A stretch of DNA of 64,000 nucleotides from Rarobacter incanus (lineage in GTDB: Bacteria; Actinomycetota; Actinomycetes; Actinomycetales; Cellulomonadaceae), in contig NZ_VFNV01000001.1 in NCBI RefSeq assembly GCF_006715765.1, forward strand, positions 1,860,001-1,924,000. Reading direction: 5' to 3'. This document shows, piece by piece, positions 1 to 8,771 of this stretch (the first letter of the stretch is position 1; each line of letters starts with the position of its first letter). The notes beneath the pieces were generated by a model. The model was not told the DNA's origin, searched no databases, and saw only the letters and a list, made by a program, of their open reading frames with translations. The translations under genes were made by a program, and so were the position numbers.

Positions 1-2
1 GG

Positions 3-2948
3 GTGGGGGACAGCAAGGCAGTCGTGTGGGGAGCGCGCGGGTTGCATGCGTGCGGCACCTGCGAGTGGTGCTCTCCGGAAGTCGAACTTCACGATGACGT
101 GTTGCAGGTGGCGGGCATGCGCGCGGCGCAGCGGGCGCGGCTGCTCGATGCGGGCGTGCGCACCGTTGCGGATTTGGCCGGGCGGCGCGCCGACGTGCCT
201 GGAATCGGCAGCGGCACGCTGGAAGCGATGCGCCAGCAAGCCAAACTTCAACTTGCTGCGCGCGCGGGCGCAGACACCGGCGGGCACGAGCCGCCGGTGC
301 AGGTCGTCGATCCGCGGGCCATCGCGGCGCTGCCGCGGCCGAACGTGGGGGATCTTTTCTTCGACTTCGAGGGCGACCCCATGTACTCGGAACCGGCGAC
401 CACGCGCGGGCAAACGGCGTGGGGGCTGGACTACCTGTTCGGCGTCGTCAATCGGCGCGGGGCTTTCACTGCATTGTGGGCGCATTCCCTGGAACAAGAG
501 AAGTCGGCGCTCGTTGCTTTCCTCGACCTGGTCGAACGAAGGCGCGCCGCATACCCCGACATGCACATCTACCACTACGCCGCTTATGAGCAAACTCACC
601 TGCTGTCGATCGCGGCCCGGCACGGCGTGGGGGAGGATCGCGTGGACGCACTGCTGCGCGATGGCGTGCTGGTCGACCTGTACCCCGTTGTGCGCAGGTT
701 CGTGCGAATAGGCGCAGGTTCATACTCGCTGAAAGCGATCGAGGCGCTGTACCTGCCTGCCCACATGCGCGACAACGATGTGAAGACGGCAACGGGGTCG
801 GTTGAGGCCTACTGGGACTACTGCGATGCGCGCGACCGTGGGGACCACGAGGAAGCGCGGGCGATCCTGGAATCAATCGCCTACTACAACGAGGTTGACT
901 GCGATTCGACGCGCAGGCTCCACGAATGGCTGGTGCGGCGCGGGGAGCAGGCGGGCGTGCGCCCGGGCGACGGGTCGGACACGGTCAGCGCGGAGGAGCA
1001 AGAGGCGCTTCGACCCGCCGAGTCTGCGCTCGCCGCAAGCCTTAGGGAGAAGGCGGGCGACCCGCTGAACCCCCACCGCAGCGCGCGGCAAACGCTGTGG
1101 GGGTTGGCCGGTGCCGCGGTCGATTACCACCGACGCGAAACAAAGACCTTCTGGCGGGCGCACTTCGAGCGGCGCCGCGCGCCGTTATCGGACTGGGCGC
1201 ACACTCGCGACGTGCTTGTGTGCGATGCGACCGGCGGCGATGCCGGGCCGTGGGAGCCCCCGGCGGGTAACAAGCGCTTGGCTTCGCGCCTGATCGAACT
1301 GCGTGGTGAGTTCGGCGACGGAACGACGCTGCGCGAGGGCAGCCAGGTTTTCTTGATGTACGAGTTCGGGAGCCGTGCGCAAGGTGGTAGCGAGCGCCCA
1401 GATATGCGACCGGCACATTCACGTGCCCTCGTAACCGCGATCGATGTGCCCCGCGGCTGGGTCCAGGTGGAAGAAAAGGCCGATCTCGGAGAGGAATACT
1501 CCGATCTCCCCGTCGCGCTCACGCCGGGGCCGCCGATCCGGCCGGGGTCGATTCCGGGCGCGATCAGCCGCTGGGCGGAGCGGGTGGACCGCGCGCATCC
1601 CGGTGTTCCGCGCGATCCGGTGGTTGACATCATGCTGCGTGCACCGTCGCGCACGCATTGCGGGACGCTGGTCCGACCCACATCGGGGAGCGATCTCGCC
1701 GCCGCGATCAGCGCAAGCGTCGCCGACCTCGATCATTCGTATGTGGCCGTCCAAGGGCCGCCCGGAACCGGAAAGACCTACACCGGGGCGCGCGTGATTG
1801 CCGACCTCGTGGGGCGCCGGAAGTGGAGAATTGGGGTCGTAGCCCAGTCGCACGCGGCCGTGGAGAATGTTCTGGCCGCCGTGGTCGAAGCGGGCGTCGA
1901 CCGGGACAACGTCGGCAAGAAGGCCGCGTTGGGAGCCGCGGCGGGCGAAACCAGGGCGTGGACGACCCTGCGCAACGATCGGATCCTCGATTTTGTGCAA
2001 CGTCGGGGAATCGTCGTGGGCGGAACAGCCTGGGATTTCTCGAACGCATCCCGCATCCCGGCCGGGCAACTAGACCTGCTGGTGATAGATGAGGCGGGAC
2101 AGTTTTCGCTCGCCGCGACGGCGGCAGTGGCAGGAAGCGCCCGGAACCTGCTGCTCTTGGGGGACCCCCAGCAGTTGCCGCAGGTATCGCAGGGGCTGCA
2201 CCCGGAACCCGTCAACGAATCCGCGCTGGGGTACCTGTCTGCGGGCCACGATGTGCTGCCGAGCCAGTTCGGGTACTTTCTGCCGGCCACGTGGCGCATG
2301 CACAGCGAACTGTCCTCAGTCGTCTCGGACCTTTCCTACGGCGGCGAACTGGTGTCGGCGGCCGCCGCGGATGCCAGGTCCCTTCGGGCCCCAGGGGTCC
2401 TCGCGAAGGCCGTGCGGCGGACCCGGGACGGCATCGATTGCGCGGCGGGCGTCCACCCGGTGCCGGTGAGCCATACGGGACGGGCAACGAGTTCGCCAGA
2501 GGAAGCCGCGCGCGTCGCCGCAATCATCGCGGAATTGCTGGGCAAACCCTGGCGCGATCCGCGGGCCAAGCACGCAACGGATGCGGCGGGTTCGACGCGG
2601 CCGCTAGCGGCGGGCGATTTCATCGTTGTCACTCCGTTCAACGCGCAGGTGGCCCAGTTGCAGCTTGCCCTGCATGGGGCGGGACTTGACGAGGTTCCCG
2701 TTGGGACCGTCGATAAGTTCCAGGGCAGGCAGGCCGTGATCTCGATCCTGTCGATGGCCGCGTCGGAGCCGAGCGAGGTGCCGCGCGGGATGGGGTTCCT
2801 GCTGTCGAGGAACCGGCTGAACGTGGCAATTTCGCGCGCGCAGTGGGCCAGCTACATCGTCTACTCCCCGGAACTGGTGAACTACCTGCCCACTTCCGCC
2901 GAGGGGGTGGCTGAACTGAGTGCATTCTTGCGCGTGGTCGATGGGTAG
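3..2948 (+). CDS. TM0106-family RecB-like nuclease with DNA2/NAM7-type helicase (5' partial)
   Basis: The reading frame is open at the window edge, so the start is missing and the first GTG at 3 is probably not the true start. A cysteine-rich piece near the beginning (CGTCEWC) is what remains of the RecB-like nuclease domain. An RNase H-like exonuclease domain follows at about residues 112-300, with FDFEGDP near 120 and NEVDCDSTRRLHEWL near 295. A superfamily 1 helicase occupies the C-terminal half, with Walker A GPPGTGKTYTG near 586, Walker B VIDEAGQF near 698, GDPQQLPQ near 720, and the late motifs DKFQGRQ and NVAISRA. The family usually has over 1000 residues, so roughly 100-200 are cut off. 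The role is inferred to be DNA processing or repair; the exact substrate is unknown. Confidence 0.85.
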   Translation: MGDSKAVVWGARGLHACGTCEWCSPEVELHDDVLQVAGMRAAQRARLLDAGVRTVADLAGRRADVPGIGSGTLEAMRQQAKLQLAARAGADTGGHEPPVQVVDPRAIAALPRPNVGDLFFDFEGDPMYSEPATTRGQTAWGLDYLFGVVNRRGAFTALWAHSLEQEKSALVAFLDLVERRRAAYPDMHIYHYAAYEQTHLLSIAARHGVGEDRVDALLRDGVLVDLYPVVRRFVRIGAGSYSLKAIEALYLPAHMRDNDVKTATGSVEAYWDYCDARDRGDHEEARAILESIAYYNEVDCDSTRRLHEWLVRRGEQAGVRPGDGSDTVSAEEQEALRPAESALAASLREKAGDPLNPHRSARQTLWGLAGAAVDYHRRETKTFWRAHFERRRAPLSDWAHTRDVLVCDATGGDAGPWEPPAGNKRLASRLIELRGEFGDGTTLREGSQVFLMYEFGSRAQGGSERPDMRPAHSRALVTAIDVPRGWVQVEEKADLGEEYSDLPVALTPGPPIRPGSIPGAISRWAERVDRAHPGVPRDPVVDIMLRAPSRTHCGTLVRPTSGSDLAAAISASVADLDHSYVAVQGPPGTGKTYTGARVIADLVGRRKWRIGVVAQSHAAVENVLAAVVEAGVDRDNVGKKAALGAAAGETRAWTTLRNDRILDFVQRRGIVVGGTAWDFSNASRIPAGQLDLLVIDEAGQFSLAATAAVAGSARNLLLLGDPQQLPQVSQGLHPEPVNESALGYLSAGHDVLPSQFGYFLPATWRMHSELSSVVSDLSYGGELVSAAAADARSLRAPGVLAKAVRRTRDGIDCAAGVHPVPVSHTGRATSSPEEAARVAAIIAELLGKPWRDPRAKHATDAAGSTRPLAAGDFIVVTPFNAQVAQLQLALHGAGLDEVPVGTVDKFQGRQAVISILSMAASEPSEVPRGMGFLLSRNRLNVAISRAQWASYIVYSPELVNYLPTSAEGVAELSAFLRVVDG

Positions 2949-3013
2949 CGCGATGCGGTCTGACGGAACTCAGCGCCCCGTCATTCCGCCGGGCCGCCAC
3001 GCGAAGACACGCA

Positions 3014-4045
3014 TCACAGGATCGGAACGACGACGGGTAGATCCATAGCCAATTGGTACCCGGCTGGGGCGGCCACGACCTGCGGGATCACGTTGACGGT
3101 CGGGGCGGCGCTGGTGACATACCCGTTGTCTGCCGGCATCATTCCGTGGATCTCCGTGTGCAGCAGGCCCGGTTCACCATCGATGTCAACCGCCTCGCGG
3201 ATGCGGGGCTCCTCGACCTTGTCGGCGCAAACGCGGTGTACATAGCGCAAGGTGACACGGGGTTTGCCGTCAACTTCCCCGATCATCTCAAAGACGTGCC
3301 CGTAAATCGTGCCCTTTTCGACGGTGCCCCAGGCAACCTGAAGATCCTCGGGCGCGGCAAAGACCTGGTGGGTTGAGCGTACGGTGTCGAACGGGATGCC
3401 GAGGCGCTCGCCCATTTCGTAAACGGCGCCGACGTAGTACGACACGATTCCGGCCTTCAACCTGTCGGAGGGGAACGTGGCCGGATCGGTCCCGTAGCCA
3501 AAGACTTTGACCCAACTGGACGTGTTGAACTGGTCGTCCTCGCCCGATTCGACCAGCACGGTATCGACCCGGCCCATGATTCCGGCCAGAACCATCGGAA
3601 TGTAGCTCGCGTACGCCCCCGGAAGCAGCCCGGAGGGAAGGAAGGTGACGCCCGCGGCGCGCGCGGTATCATCCAATTTCTTGTAAAGATCGGGTGCGGT
3701 AACCCTCATGTAGTACAAAGGAATGGTCGTTATGACATTCTTGCCCGCGGCAAGTTCCCGGCAGATCTCGTCGACGCTAGGGCTGAACCGGCCGCTTTCG
3801 TCTCGCCGCGTCGGGCTGTAGTCGAGCACCACCTCTCCCGATCCTGCCAAGACGGCATCCACATCGTCGGAGACGGTGACGCCGAGCGGATCGAGTCCGC
3901 ACACGGTTCCCGCATCCTTCCCGACCATGTCCGGGTTGATATCTATCGCGCCAACGAGTTTGATGCTCGACTTCGTGGCGATCATTCGAATTGCGTCGCG
4001 CCCGACGTTCCCAAGACCGCGGACAATGACTCCAACGGGTTCCAC
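3014..4045 (-). CDS. NAD(P)-dependent amine dehydrogenase, 2,4-diaminopentanoate dehydrogenase/DapB-like
   Basis: The 343-residue protein starts with a Rossmann dinucleotide-binding fold (VIVRGLGNVGRDAIR near residue 5-19). It then follows the pattern of dihydrodipicolinate-reductase-like proteins that include 2,4-diaminopentanoate dehydrogenase, for example GKNVITTIP and SGLLPGAYASYIP. I chose the GTG at 4045 because a GAAGAGGTGAG ribosome site sits seven bases upstream; an upstream extension to 4135 looks non-coding. The likely reaction is NAD(P)-linked oxidative deamination or reductive amination of a small amine or amino acid, in the cytoplasm. The substrate cannot be read from sequence. 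It stands alone, with a DosR-like palindrome about 165 bases upstream at 4209-4222. Confidence 0.75.
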   Translation of the reverse strand: MEPVGVIVRGLGNVGRDAIRMIATKSSIKLVGAIDINPDMVGKDAGTVCGLDPLGVTVSDDVDAVLAGSGEVVLDYSPTRRDESGRFSPSVDEICRELAAGKNVITTIPLYYMRVTAPDLYKKLDDTARAAGVTFLPSGLLPGAYASYIPMVLAGIMGRVDTVLVESGEDDQFNTSSWVKVFGYGTDPATFPSDRLKAGIVSYYVGAVYEMGERLGIPFDTVRSTHQVFAAPEDLQVAWGTVEKGTIYGHVFEMIGEVDGKPRVTLRYVHRVCADKVEEPRIREAVDIDGEPGLLHTEIHGMMPADNGYVTSAAPTVNVIPQVVAAPAGYQLAMDLPVVVPIL

Positions 4046-4208
4046 AGAACTCACCTCTTCGCAATCACGCGGCCGCAATGCCGCATTGTGGTGCACAGGT
4101 CGCGTGGCGTTCGACGGGGCGAATCCGGCGTTCACGCCGAGGCCGCTGGGGATGCCGCGTGGCGAGTGTTCTTGGTTTTCACATTACTCACCTTTGGGTC
4201 AAGCTGTA

Positions 4209-4222
4209 GGGACTTTCATCCC
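4209..4222 (-). promoter_or_regulatory. imperfect DosR/DevR-like box
   Basis: GGGACTTTCATCCC resembles the mycobacterial DosR consensus (TTSGGGACTWWAGTCCCSAA), with two mismatches in the second half of the core. It lies 164-177 bases upstream of the amine dehydrogenase start. A second, perfect copy of the core is at 42795-42810. No DosR gene is in the window, so function is inference only. Confidence 0.35.
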
Positions 4223-4256
4223 TTGCGCGATGCTGCGCCGGCGGCGGATACCGCGC

Positions 4257-4364
4257 CGGGGCGTGTGGGTGTTGCGGTGTCGGGGCGGCTGGGCGTGTGT
4301 GTGGCGGTGCCGGGGCGTGTGGGTGTTGCGGTGTCGGGGCGGCGGGGCGTGTGTGTGGCGGTAT
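4257..4364. repeat. two tandem 54-bp GT-rich repeats
   Basis: The units 4257-4310 and 4311-4364 are nearly identical, each beginning CGGGGCGTGTGGGTGTTG. They fill most of the 351-base gap between the amine dehydrogenase start and the 3' end of the sirohydrochlorin chelatase. I see no gene in this gap. Confidence 0.85.
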
Positions 4365-4396
4365 TCCGCGTTGCGCGGGGATCGGGCTTGCGGGAA

Positions 4397-5119
4397 TTAG
4401 GGTGCCGCTAACGCCGCGGCATAGTGATCCGCAACGACCCGGGCAAGCGTGGGATCGGGCGCCAGCGGAGCCGAGACAATATCGCCGCCGCTCGCGGCGA
4501 CCAGTTCGGCGAAGAACCCGGGGGCGAGCACGTACCGCGCGACGATCACGCGCGAGGCCCCGTCAGCCCGGGCCGCGGCCACGGCATCGGCGATGCGGGG
4601 TTCACTGGCCGACGCGTAGCCGACCGTCACCGGCACCGGGATGGCCTGGCCGACTCCCGCGGCGACCGCCGCCACGTCCCGGACGGCGGCGGGGTTGCTG
4701 GAACCGGCAGCCGCGAGCACCACCCGGTCCGTGGGTTCAAACCCACCCGGCACGGCAGCGATAAGCCGGTCTGTGACCAGTCGGGCAACGAGTGGGTGAG
4801 CGCCCAGCGGCTCCCCCTGCGCAACGCCCGCGTGGGCACCGACCGCTCGGGCTATATCCACCTTGGTGTGATAGCCGGTGGACAGAAGCAGGGGGACGAC
4901 GACGGCCCTCGTCCTTAAATCTTGTGCGCAATCGCCAGCCGCCGGCTCCCCGCACACCTCTGCAAGGACGCGCTCGAGGTCCGGCTGCTGAACATCGACG
5001 AAGGCCTCTTCGACGCGCACGGAGGGCAGAAGCTCGCGCACCTGATCCACCAGCGATCGTATGGCCGCCTGCCCTGCGGGGTCGCTCGTTCCATGCGAAC
5101 ACGCGATCAGGACGGTCAT
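4397..5119 (-). CDS. sirohydrochlorin chelatase, CbiX/SirB family
   Basis: The 240-residue protein has the duplicated CbiX layout. The N-terminal half starts LIACSHGTSDP with the metal-binding histidine, has GYHTKVDIARAV as the second histidine site, and the C-terminal half repeats the fold (VLAAAGSSNP). It should insert a metal into sirohydrochlorin, most likely ferrous iron for siroheme and less likely cobalt for cobalamin. A GAGGTGC ribosome site precedes the ATG at 5119. It is divergent from hemA, a functionally linked tetrapyrrole gene, with a 210-base shared upstream region. No siroheme synthase or sulfite reductase gene is visible in the window, so the choice of metal is inference. Confidence 0.85.
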   Translation of the reverse strand: MTVLIACSHGTSDPAGQAAIRSLVDQVRELLPSVRVEEAFVDVQQPDLERVLAEVCGEPAAGDCAQDLRTRAVVVPLLLSTGYHTKVDIARAVGAHAGVAQGEPLGAHPLVARLVTDRLIAAVPGGFEPTDRVVLAAAGSSNPAAVRDVAAVAAGVGQAIPVPVTVGYASASEPRIADAVAAARADGASRVIVARYVLAPGFFAELVAASGGDIVSAPLAPDPTLARVVADHYAAALAAP

Positions 5120-5329
5120 ATAAGCACCTCAATCGGTCGGGGCCCGGCACGAGTTCCTGCGGGCAGAGTGCGCGGCTACGCTTGCCGAAATCGATTCTTT
5201 CACCCACGGTCGCGTGCCCGCCAAAACCTTACCCATCTGAGATGGAATCGCCAGCCCGATTGGTCGCGCGTGTTCACCAGGTGGGCGCAGGTGCCGCCGG
5301 CCGGTGCCTCTCAGTACGATGGCCGCACC

Positions 5330-6574
5330 ATGATCCTCCTTGCCCTGAGCGCCTCGCACTGCGACGTTGCCCTCGCGACGATAGAACGGTTGAGCGCAGC
5401 GGCATCCAATGTGCGCGCGCTCGGCGCCGACGGGCCGGGTTTGGGCCTTGGCTCCGGTGGTGGATCCGGCTTCGGCTTCGGCAATGGCGCGGGATTCGGC
5501 AATGGCGCGCCAGCGGTGCGCGAGGTTGTAACGCTGGCGACGTGCAACCGGTTCGAGGTGTACGCGGTTGTCGATGCCGGCGCCGCTAAGGATGCAACGC
5601 GCGAACTGATCGAAGCGATCGCGAACGCCACGGGGCTGAGTTTCGACAGTGTCTTGTCGCTGCTGGTCGCCCGCCACGGGCAGGATGCGGCCCGGCACCT
5701 GTTCGCCGTCGCCGCCGGCCTGGAATCAATGATCGTCGGGGAACGCGAAATAGTCGGCCAGGTGGCCTGCGCCTTGAGCGAAGCGCGCGCGGAGGGCAGC
5801 GCCGGGCACGTCCTGGGGAGGTTGTTCCAGACCGCGATACGCGTTTCGCGGGAGGTCGAGGCCGCAACCTCGCTGGCATCCCACGGCCGTTCCATCGTTG
5901 CGACGGGCCTGGACATGGTGGGCGGCGCGCTGGAAAACTGGGGCGCCGCGCGGGTGCTACTAGTGGGAACCGGCAAGTTCGCCGGGGCGTGCCTGAGCGC
6001 CCTGCGGGCCCGCGGATGCACAAACGTGCAGGTCTATTCGCCGTCGGGGCGGGCCAGGGATTTTGCGCTGCCGCGGGGTGCGGCCCCGGCCGACGATGTG
6101 CAGCGGGCCCTGCGGCACGCCGACGTGGTGATTGCGAGTTCCGGGCGCGGCAACGTGCTCGATGCCAGGACCCTGGCGCCCGTGTTTGCTGGAGGGGAGC
6201 ATCCGGTGGCGTTGCTGGACCTGGCCTTGGCGCGCGATATCGACCCCGACGTGCGGTATTTGCCGGGAGTGACCTTCGTCGATCTGGCCGCGATCAAGGC
6301 AGCAGCACCGCAGATCAGCACCGAGCCGGTGGCGCGCGCGCACGCCGTAGTTGCCCGCGGGGTTGAGCGGTGGCAGGCCTGGATGAGTGAACAGTCAATT
6401 AGCGACGAGGTCCGCGCAATCGTGGATCAAGCCTCCCGTGAAATTGACGCCGCGTGCCGCGCGACCGCAGGGGAGCGGCAGGCGAGGGCGGTCCGCGCCG
6501 AGATGCGCCGGGAACTCCACCGACGGCTGCAGCGCGTGCGGCACGCGCACGCCGCCGGGCGGGTCGCCCGTTAA
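5330..6574 (+). CDS. hemA: glutamyl-tRNA reductase
   Basis: The 414-residue enzyme reduces glutamyl-tRNA(Glu) to glutamate-1-semialdehyde, the first committed step of C5 tetrapyrrole synthesis. The catalytic cysteine is Cys72 in LATCNRFEVYAV. AAGLESMIVGEREIVGQ near residue 128 is the family signature. The NADPH fold starts at VLLVGTGKFAG near 210, and a helical dimerisation tail ends the protein. The ATG at 5330 gives the expected N-terminus; the open frame upstream is not conserved. The odd feature is a glycine-rich, low-complexity stretch at residues 35-61, which pushes the catalytic cysteine about 20 positions later than in typical HemA. It is followed by repeats and not by hemC/hemB, so it seems to be transcribed alone. 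Confidence 0.95.
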   Translation: MILLALSASHCDVALATIERLSAAASNVRALGADGPGLGLGSGGGSGFGFGNGAGFGNGAPAVREVVTLATCNRFEVYAVVDAGAAKDATRELIEAIANATGLSFDSVLSLLVARHGQDAARHLFAVAAGLESMIVGEREIVGQVACALSEARAEGSAGHVLGRLFQTAIRVSREVEAATSLASHGRSIVATGLDMVGGALENWGAARVLLVGTGKFAGACLSALRARGCTNVQVYSPSGRARDFALPRGAAPADDVQRALRHADVVIASSGRGNVLDARTLAPVFAGGEHPVALLDLALARDIDPDVRYLPGVTFVDLAAIKAAAPQISTEPVARAHAVVARGVERWQAWMSEQSISDEVRAIVDQASREIDAACRATAGERQARAVRAEMRRELHRRLQRVRHAHAAGRVAR

Positions 6575-6599
6575 TTGGGTGCGCGGTCGGTGCTTGTGG

Positions 6600-7582
6600 G
6601 GGTGCGCGGGGACGCCGAGTGCGGTGTGCTTCGCTGGTCGAGTGTGCCAAGGGCGCGTATCGAGACCAGTAGGCGTGTGGGGGTGGTCTCGATATGCCCG
6701 CTGCGCGGGCGGCTCGACCCGCGAAGGTAGCGGTTCTTGGCCGGCCCTGACTGAAAGGGGCGCGGTCGGCGCGTGTGGGGGTGCCCGGGGGGCGTCGAGT
6801 GGGGTGTGCTTCGCTGGTCGAGTGCGCCAAGGGCGCGTATCGAGACCAGTAGGCGTGTGGGGGTGGTCTCGATATGCCCGCTGCGAGGGCCACTCGACCG
6901 ACGGAGGGGCTTTGACTGAAAGGGGCGCGGTCGGCGCGTGTGGGGGTGGCCGGGGACGCCGAGTGCGGTGTGCTTCGCTGGTCGAGTGTGCCAAGGGCGC
7001 GTATCGAGACCAGTAGGCGTGTGGGGGTGCCCGGGGGGCGTCGAGTGGGGTGTGCTTCGCTGGTCGAGTGCGCCAAGGGCGCGTATCGAGACCAGTAGGC
7101 GTGTGGGGGTGGTCTCGATATGCCCGCTGCGAGGGCCACTCGACCGACGGAGGGGTTTTGACTGGAAGGGGCGCGGTCGGCGCGTGTGGGGGTGGCCGGG
7201 GACGCCGAGTGCGGTGTGCTTCGCTGGTCGAGTGTGCCAAGGGCGCGTATCGAGACCAGTAGGCGTGTGGGGGTGCCCGGGGGGCGTCGAGTGGGGTGTG
7301 CTTCGCTGGTCGAGTGCGCCAAGGGCGCGTATCGAGACCAGTAGGCGTGTGGGGGTGGTCTCGATATGCCCGCTGCGAGGGCCACTCGACCGACGGAGGG
7401 GTTTTGACTGGAAGGGGCGCGCTCGGCGCGTGTGGGGGTGCGCGGGGACGTCGAGTGCGGTGGTTTGGTTCGAGGGCGGTGGTTTGTGCGGGGGTTTTGA
7501 CTGGAAGGGGCGCGCTCGGCGCGTGTGGGGGTGCGCGGAGACGTCGAGTGCGGGGTTTTGGTTCGAGTGCGGTGGTTTGAGC
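6600..7582. repeat. array of nested inverted-repeat (REP-like) units
   Basis: Six copies of a core begin near 6624, 6804, 6968, 7049, 7214 and 7297, each containing CTTCGCTGGTCGAGTG and then GCGCGTATCGAGACCAGT. Complete units are nested hairpins. In the copy at 6816-6899 the outer arms are GGTCGAGTG and CACTCGACC. The inner arms are TATCGAGACC and GGTCTCGATA, which in the first copy lie at 6658-6667 and 6685-6694. Two 246-bp higher-order copies lie in tandem at 6945-7190 and 7191-7436. A degenerate tail runs to about 7580. The 1-kb region between hemA and tRNA-Lys contains no gene I can support; long open frames across it are translations of the repeat. Similar short palindromic repeats are common between genes in high-GC actinobacteria. 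Confidence 0.9.
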
Positions 7583-7586
7583 AGGG

Positions 7587-7659
7587 TGGGCCCCGTGGGG
7601 CTCGAACCCACGACCTACGGATTAAAAGTCCGGAGCTCTACCAACTGAGCTAGAGGCCC
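7587..7659 (-). tRNA. tRNA-Lys (anticodon TTT)
   Basis: On the minus strand the acceptor arms GGGCCTC and GGGGCCC pair. The T-arm is GTGGG-TTCGAGC-CCCAC, and the anticodon loop CTTTTAA carries TTT at 7624-7626. The gene is 73 bases with a single A as the discriminator. The 3' CCA is not encoded, since CCC follows the discriminator. The D-arm has AGCTCAGTTGGTAGAGC. It sits directly after the REP-like array. Confidence 0.97.
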
Positions 7660-7780
7660 TCCGCCCAGGATTCGAAAGGGAACTGAGCGGGCAGCACCGA
7701 AATGCCGCGGGGACAACATTACCGTCAAAGGTGGGTTAGCGCCGAATCCTGTTGGGCGCGGCGCAAACTCGCTTGGCGCC

Positions 7781-7896
7781 CCCACCTAGCAGCGGCGCGC
7801 TGAACCGAGCCGCCGGACGGCCCCGCCCACCTCGCAGCGCCGCGCTGAACCGAGCCGCCGGACGGCCCCGCCCACCTCGCAGCGCCGCGCGAAACG
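7781..7896. repeat. 45-bp tandem repeat, about 2.6 copies
   Basis: Units at 7781-7825 and 7826-7870 are nearly identical, and a partial third starts at 7871. Each begins CCCACCT(A/C)GCAGCG. The repeat occupies part of the 317-base gap between tRNA-Lys and the M50B-like gene. I see no other element in that gap. Confidence 0.85.
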
Positions 7897-7976
7897 GAAC
7901 TACCGTTTGGAACTAGTCGCCGGCGACTGCGGTCGGTAGGGTTCGCGGTACAGGAGCTGGCGGCGTCACAGCGCGC

Positions 7977-8705
7977 CTAACCGAACCACCGAATGGACCC
8001 GGTCACCAGCCACAGCGCCGAGACGGCGCCGAGCGCGCACGTGACACCCAGGAATACGACCACCCAGAACAGCCCCGGAATCCGGGTCAGGCGCGCAAGC
8101 GCGTCCGCATCGGACCCAGACCGCCCCCGCGAGCGCGCGCGCTGGACCTGCATCTCGATCACGGGCCGCACGGCGCCCAGCACCAGCAGCCACGTCAGCG
8201 CGTACGCGCTGTACTGGATCAGCTGGGGGTCCGCCCGCCACAGGATGACGCCCAGGACCGCTCCCAACCCCACGATCGGCAGGATTCCGAACCAGTTGCG
8301 TACCCACACCAGCATGACGGCGAGCGCGGCAATCCACGCCCAAAGCAACCCGGTGGCGTGCCCCGACGCCACCACCGCCGCACAGCCTAACCCAACGATT
8401 GCGGGCCCCGGGTACCCGGCCAAGGCGGTAAAGAACAGCCCCGGCCCACCGGCCCGGCCCGTCGAGGTGGTGAGCCCCGAAGTGTCGGAATGCAGCCTGA
8501 TCCCCTTGAGCTTGCGCCCGGCGACGACGCCGACGACAGCGTGCGCCCCTTCGTGCGCGATCGTGATGACGTGACGAACCAGCGCCCACACCGGAGGGAA
8601 CGCGAGCGCAACCAGCACGCATGCCCCCACGATGGCGGCGCTGCGCCCGTCCAGGGGCGCGGTGCGCGCCGCGACATGCTCCCACAGGGTCGCTAGATTG
8701 GTCAT
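7977..8705 (-). CDS. M50B-type membrane metallopeptidase family protein
   Basis: The 242-residue protein is strongly hydrophobic with about six membrane segments. Its first part carries the zinc-binding helix HEGAH (residues about 51-55, IAHEGAHAVVGVVAGRKL), which is the hallmark of the Peptidase_M50B family. A conserved acidic or asparagine third ligand, as in classic site-2 proteases, may be the N in VRNWFGILP, but I cannot confirm it. The ATG at 8705 has no Shine-Dalgarno site, and a TATGAT -10-like element lies about 14 bases upstream, so the transcript may be leaderless. The family is widespread in actinobacteria with unknown substrates. It is divergent from msrB. Confidence 0.75.
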   Translation of the reverse strand: MTNLATLWEHVAARTAPLDGRSAAIVGACVLVALAFPPVWALVRHVITIAHEGAHAVVGVVAGRKLKGIRLHSDTSGLTTSTGRAGGPGLFFTALAGYPGPAIVGLGCAAVVASGHATGLLWAWIAALAVMLVWVRNWFGILPIVGLGAVLGVILWRADPQLIQYSAYALTWLLVLGAVRPVIEMQVQRARSRGRSGSDADALARLTRIPGLFWVVVFLGVTCALGAVSALWLVTGSIRWFG

Positions 8706-8771
8706 AAGGGAATCACATCATAGGGGTCTGACGTTGACCTGAATGGTTCAACTATTGCCAAGGAGGCACCC

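Noticed and set aside
6600-7582. Possible CRISPR array
   Set aside because: Units vary in length, contain inverted repeats and have no unique spacers of constant size, and no cas genes are near.
6399-7611. Long open frames across the hemA 3' end and the repeat array on the minus strand
   Set aside because: They read the same repeat in several frames, have no start context and no domain, so they are repeat translations and not genes.
7587-7659. tRNA-Lys as an integration site for a mobile island
   Set aside because: There is no integrase, no 3'-end duplication of the tRNA and no compositional change; only REP-like repeats flank it.
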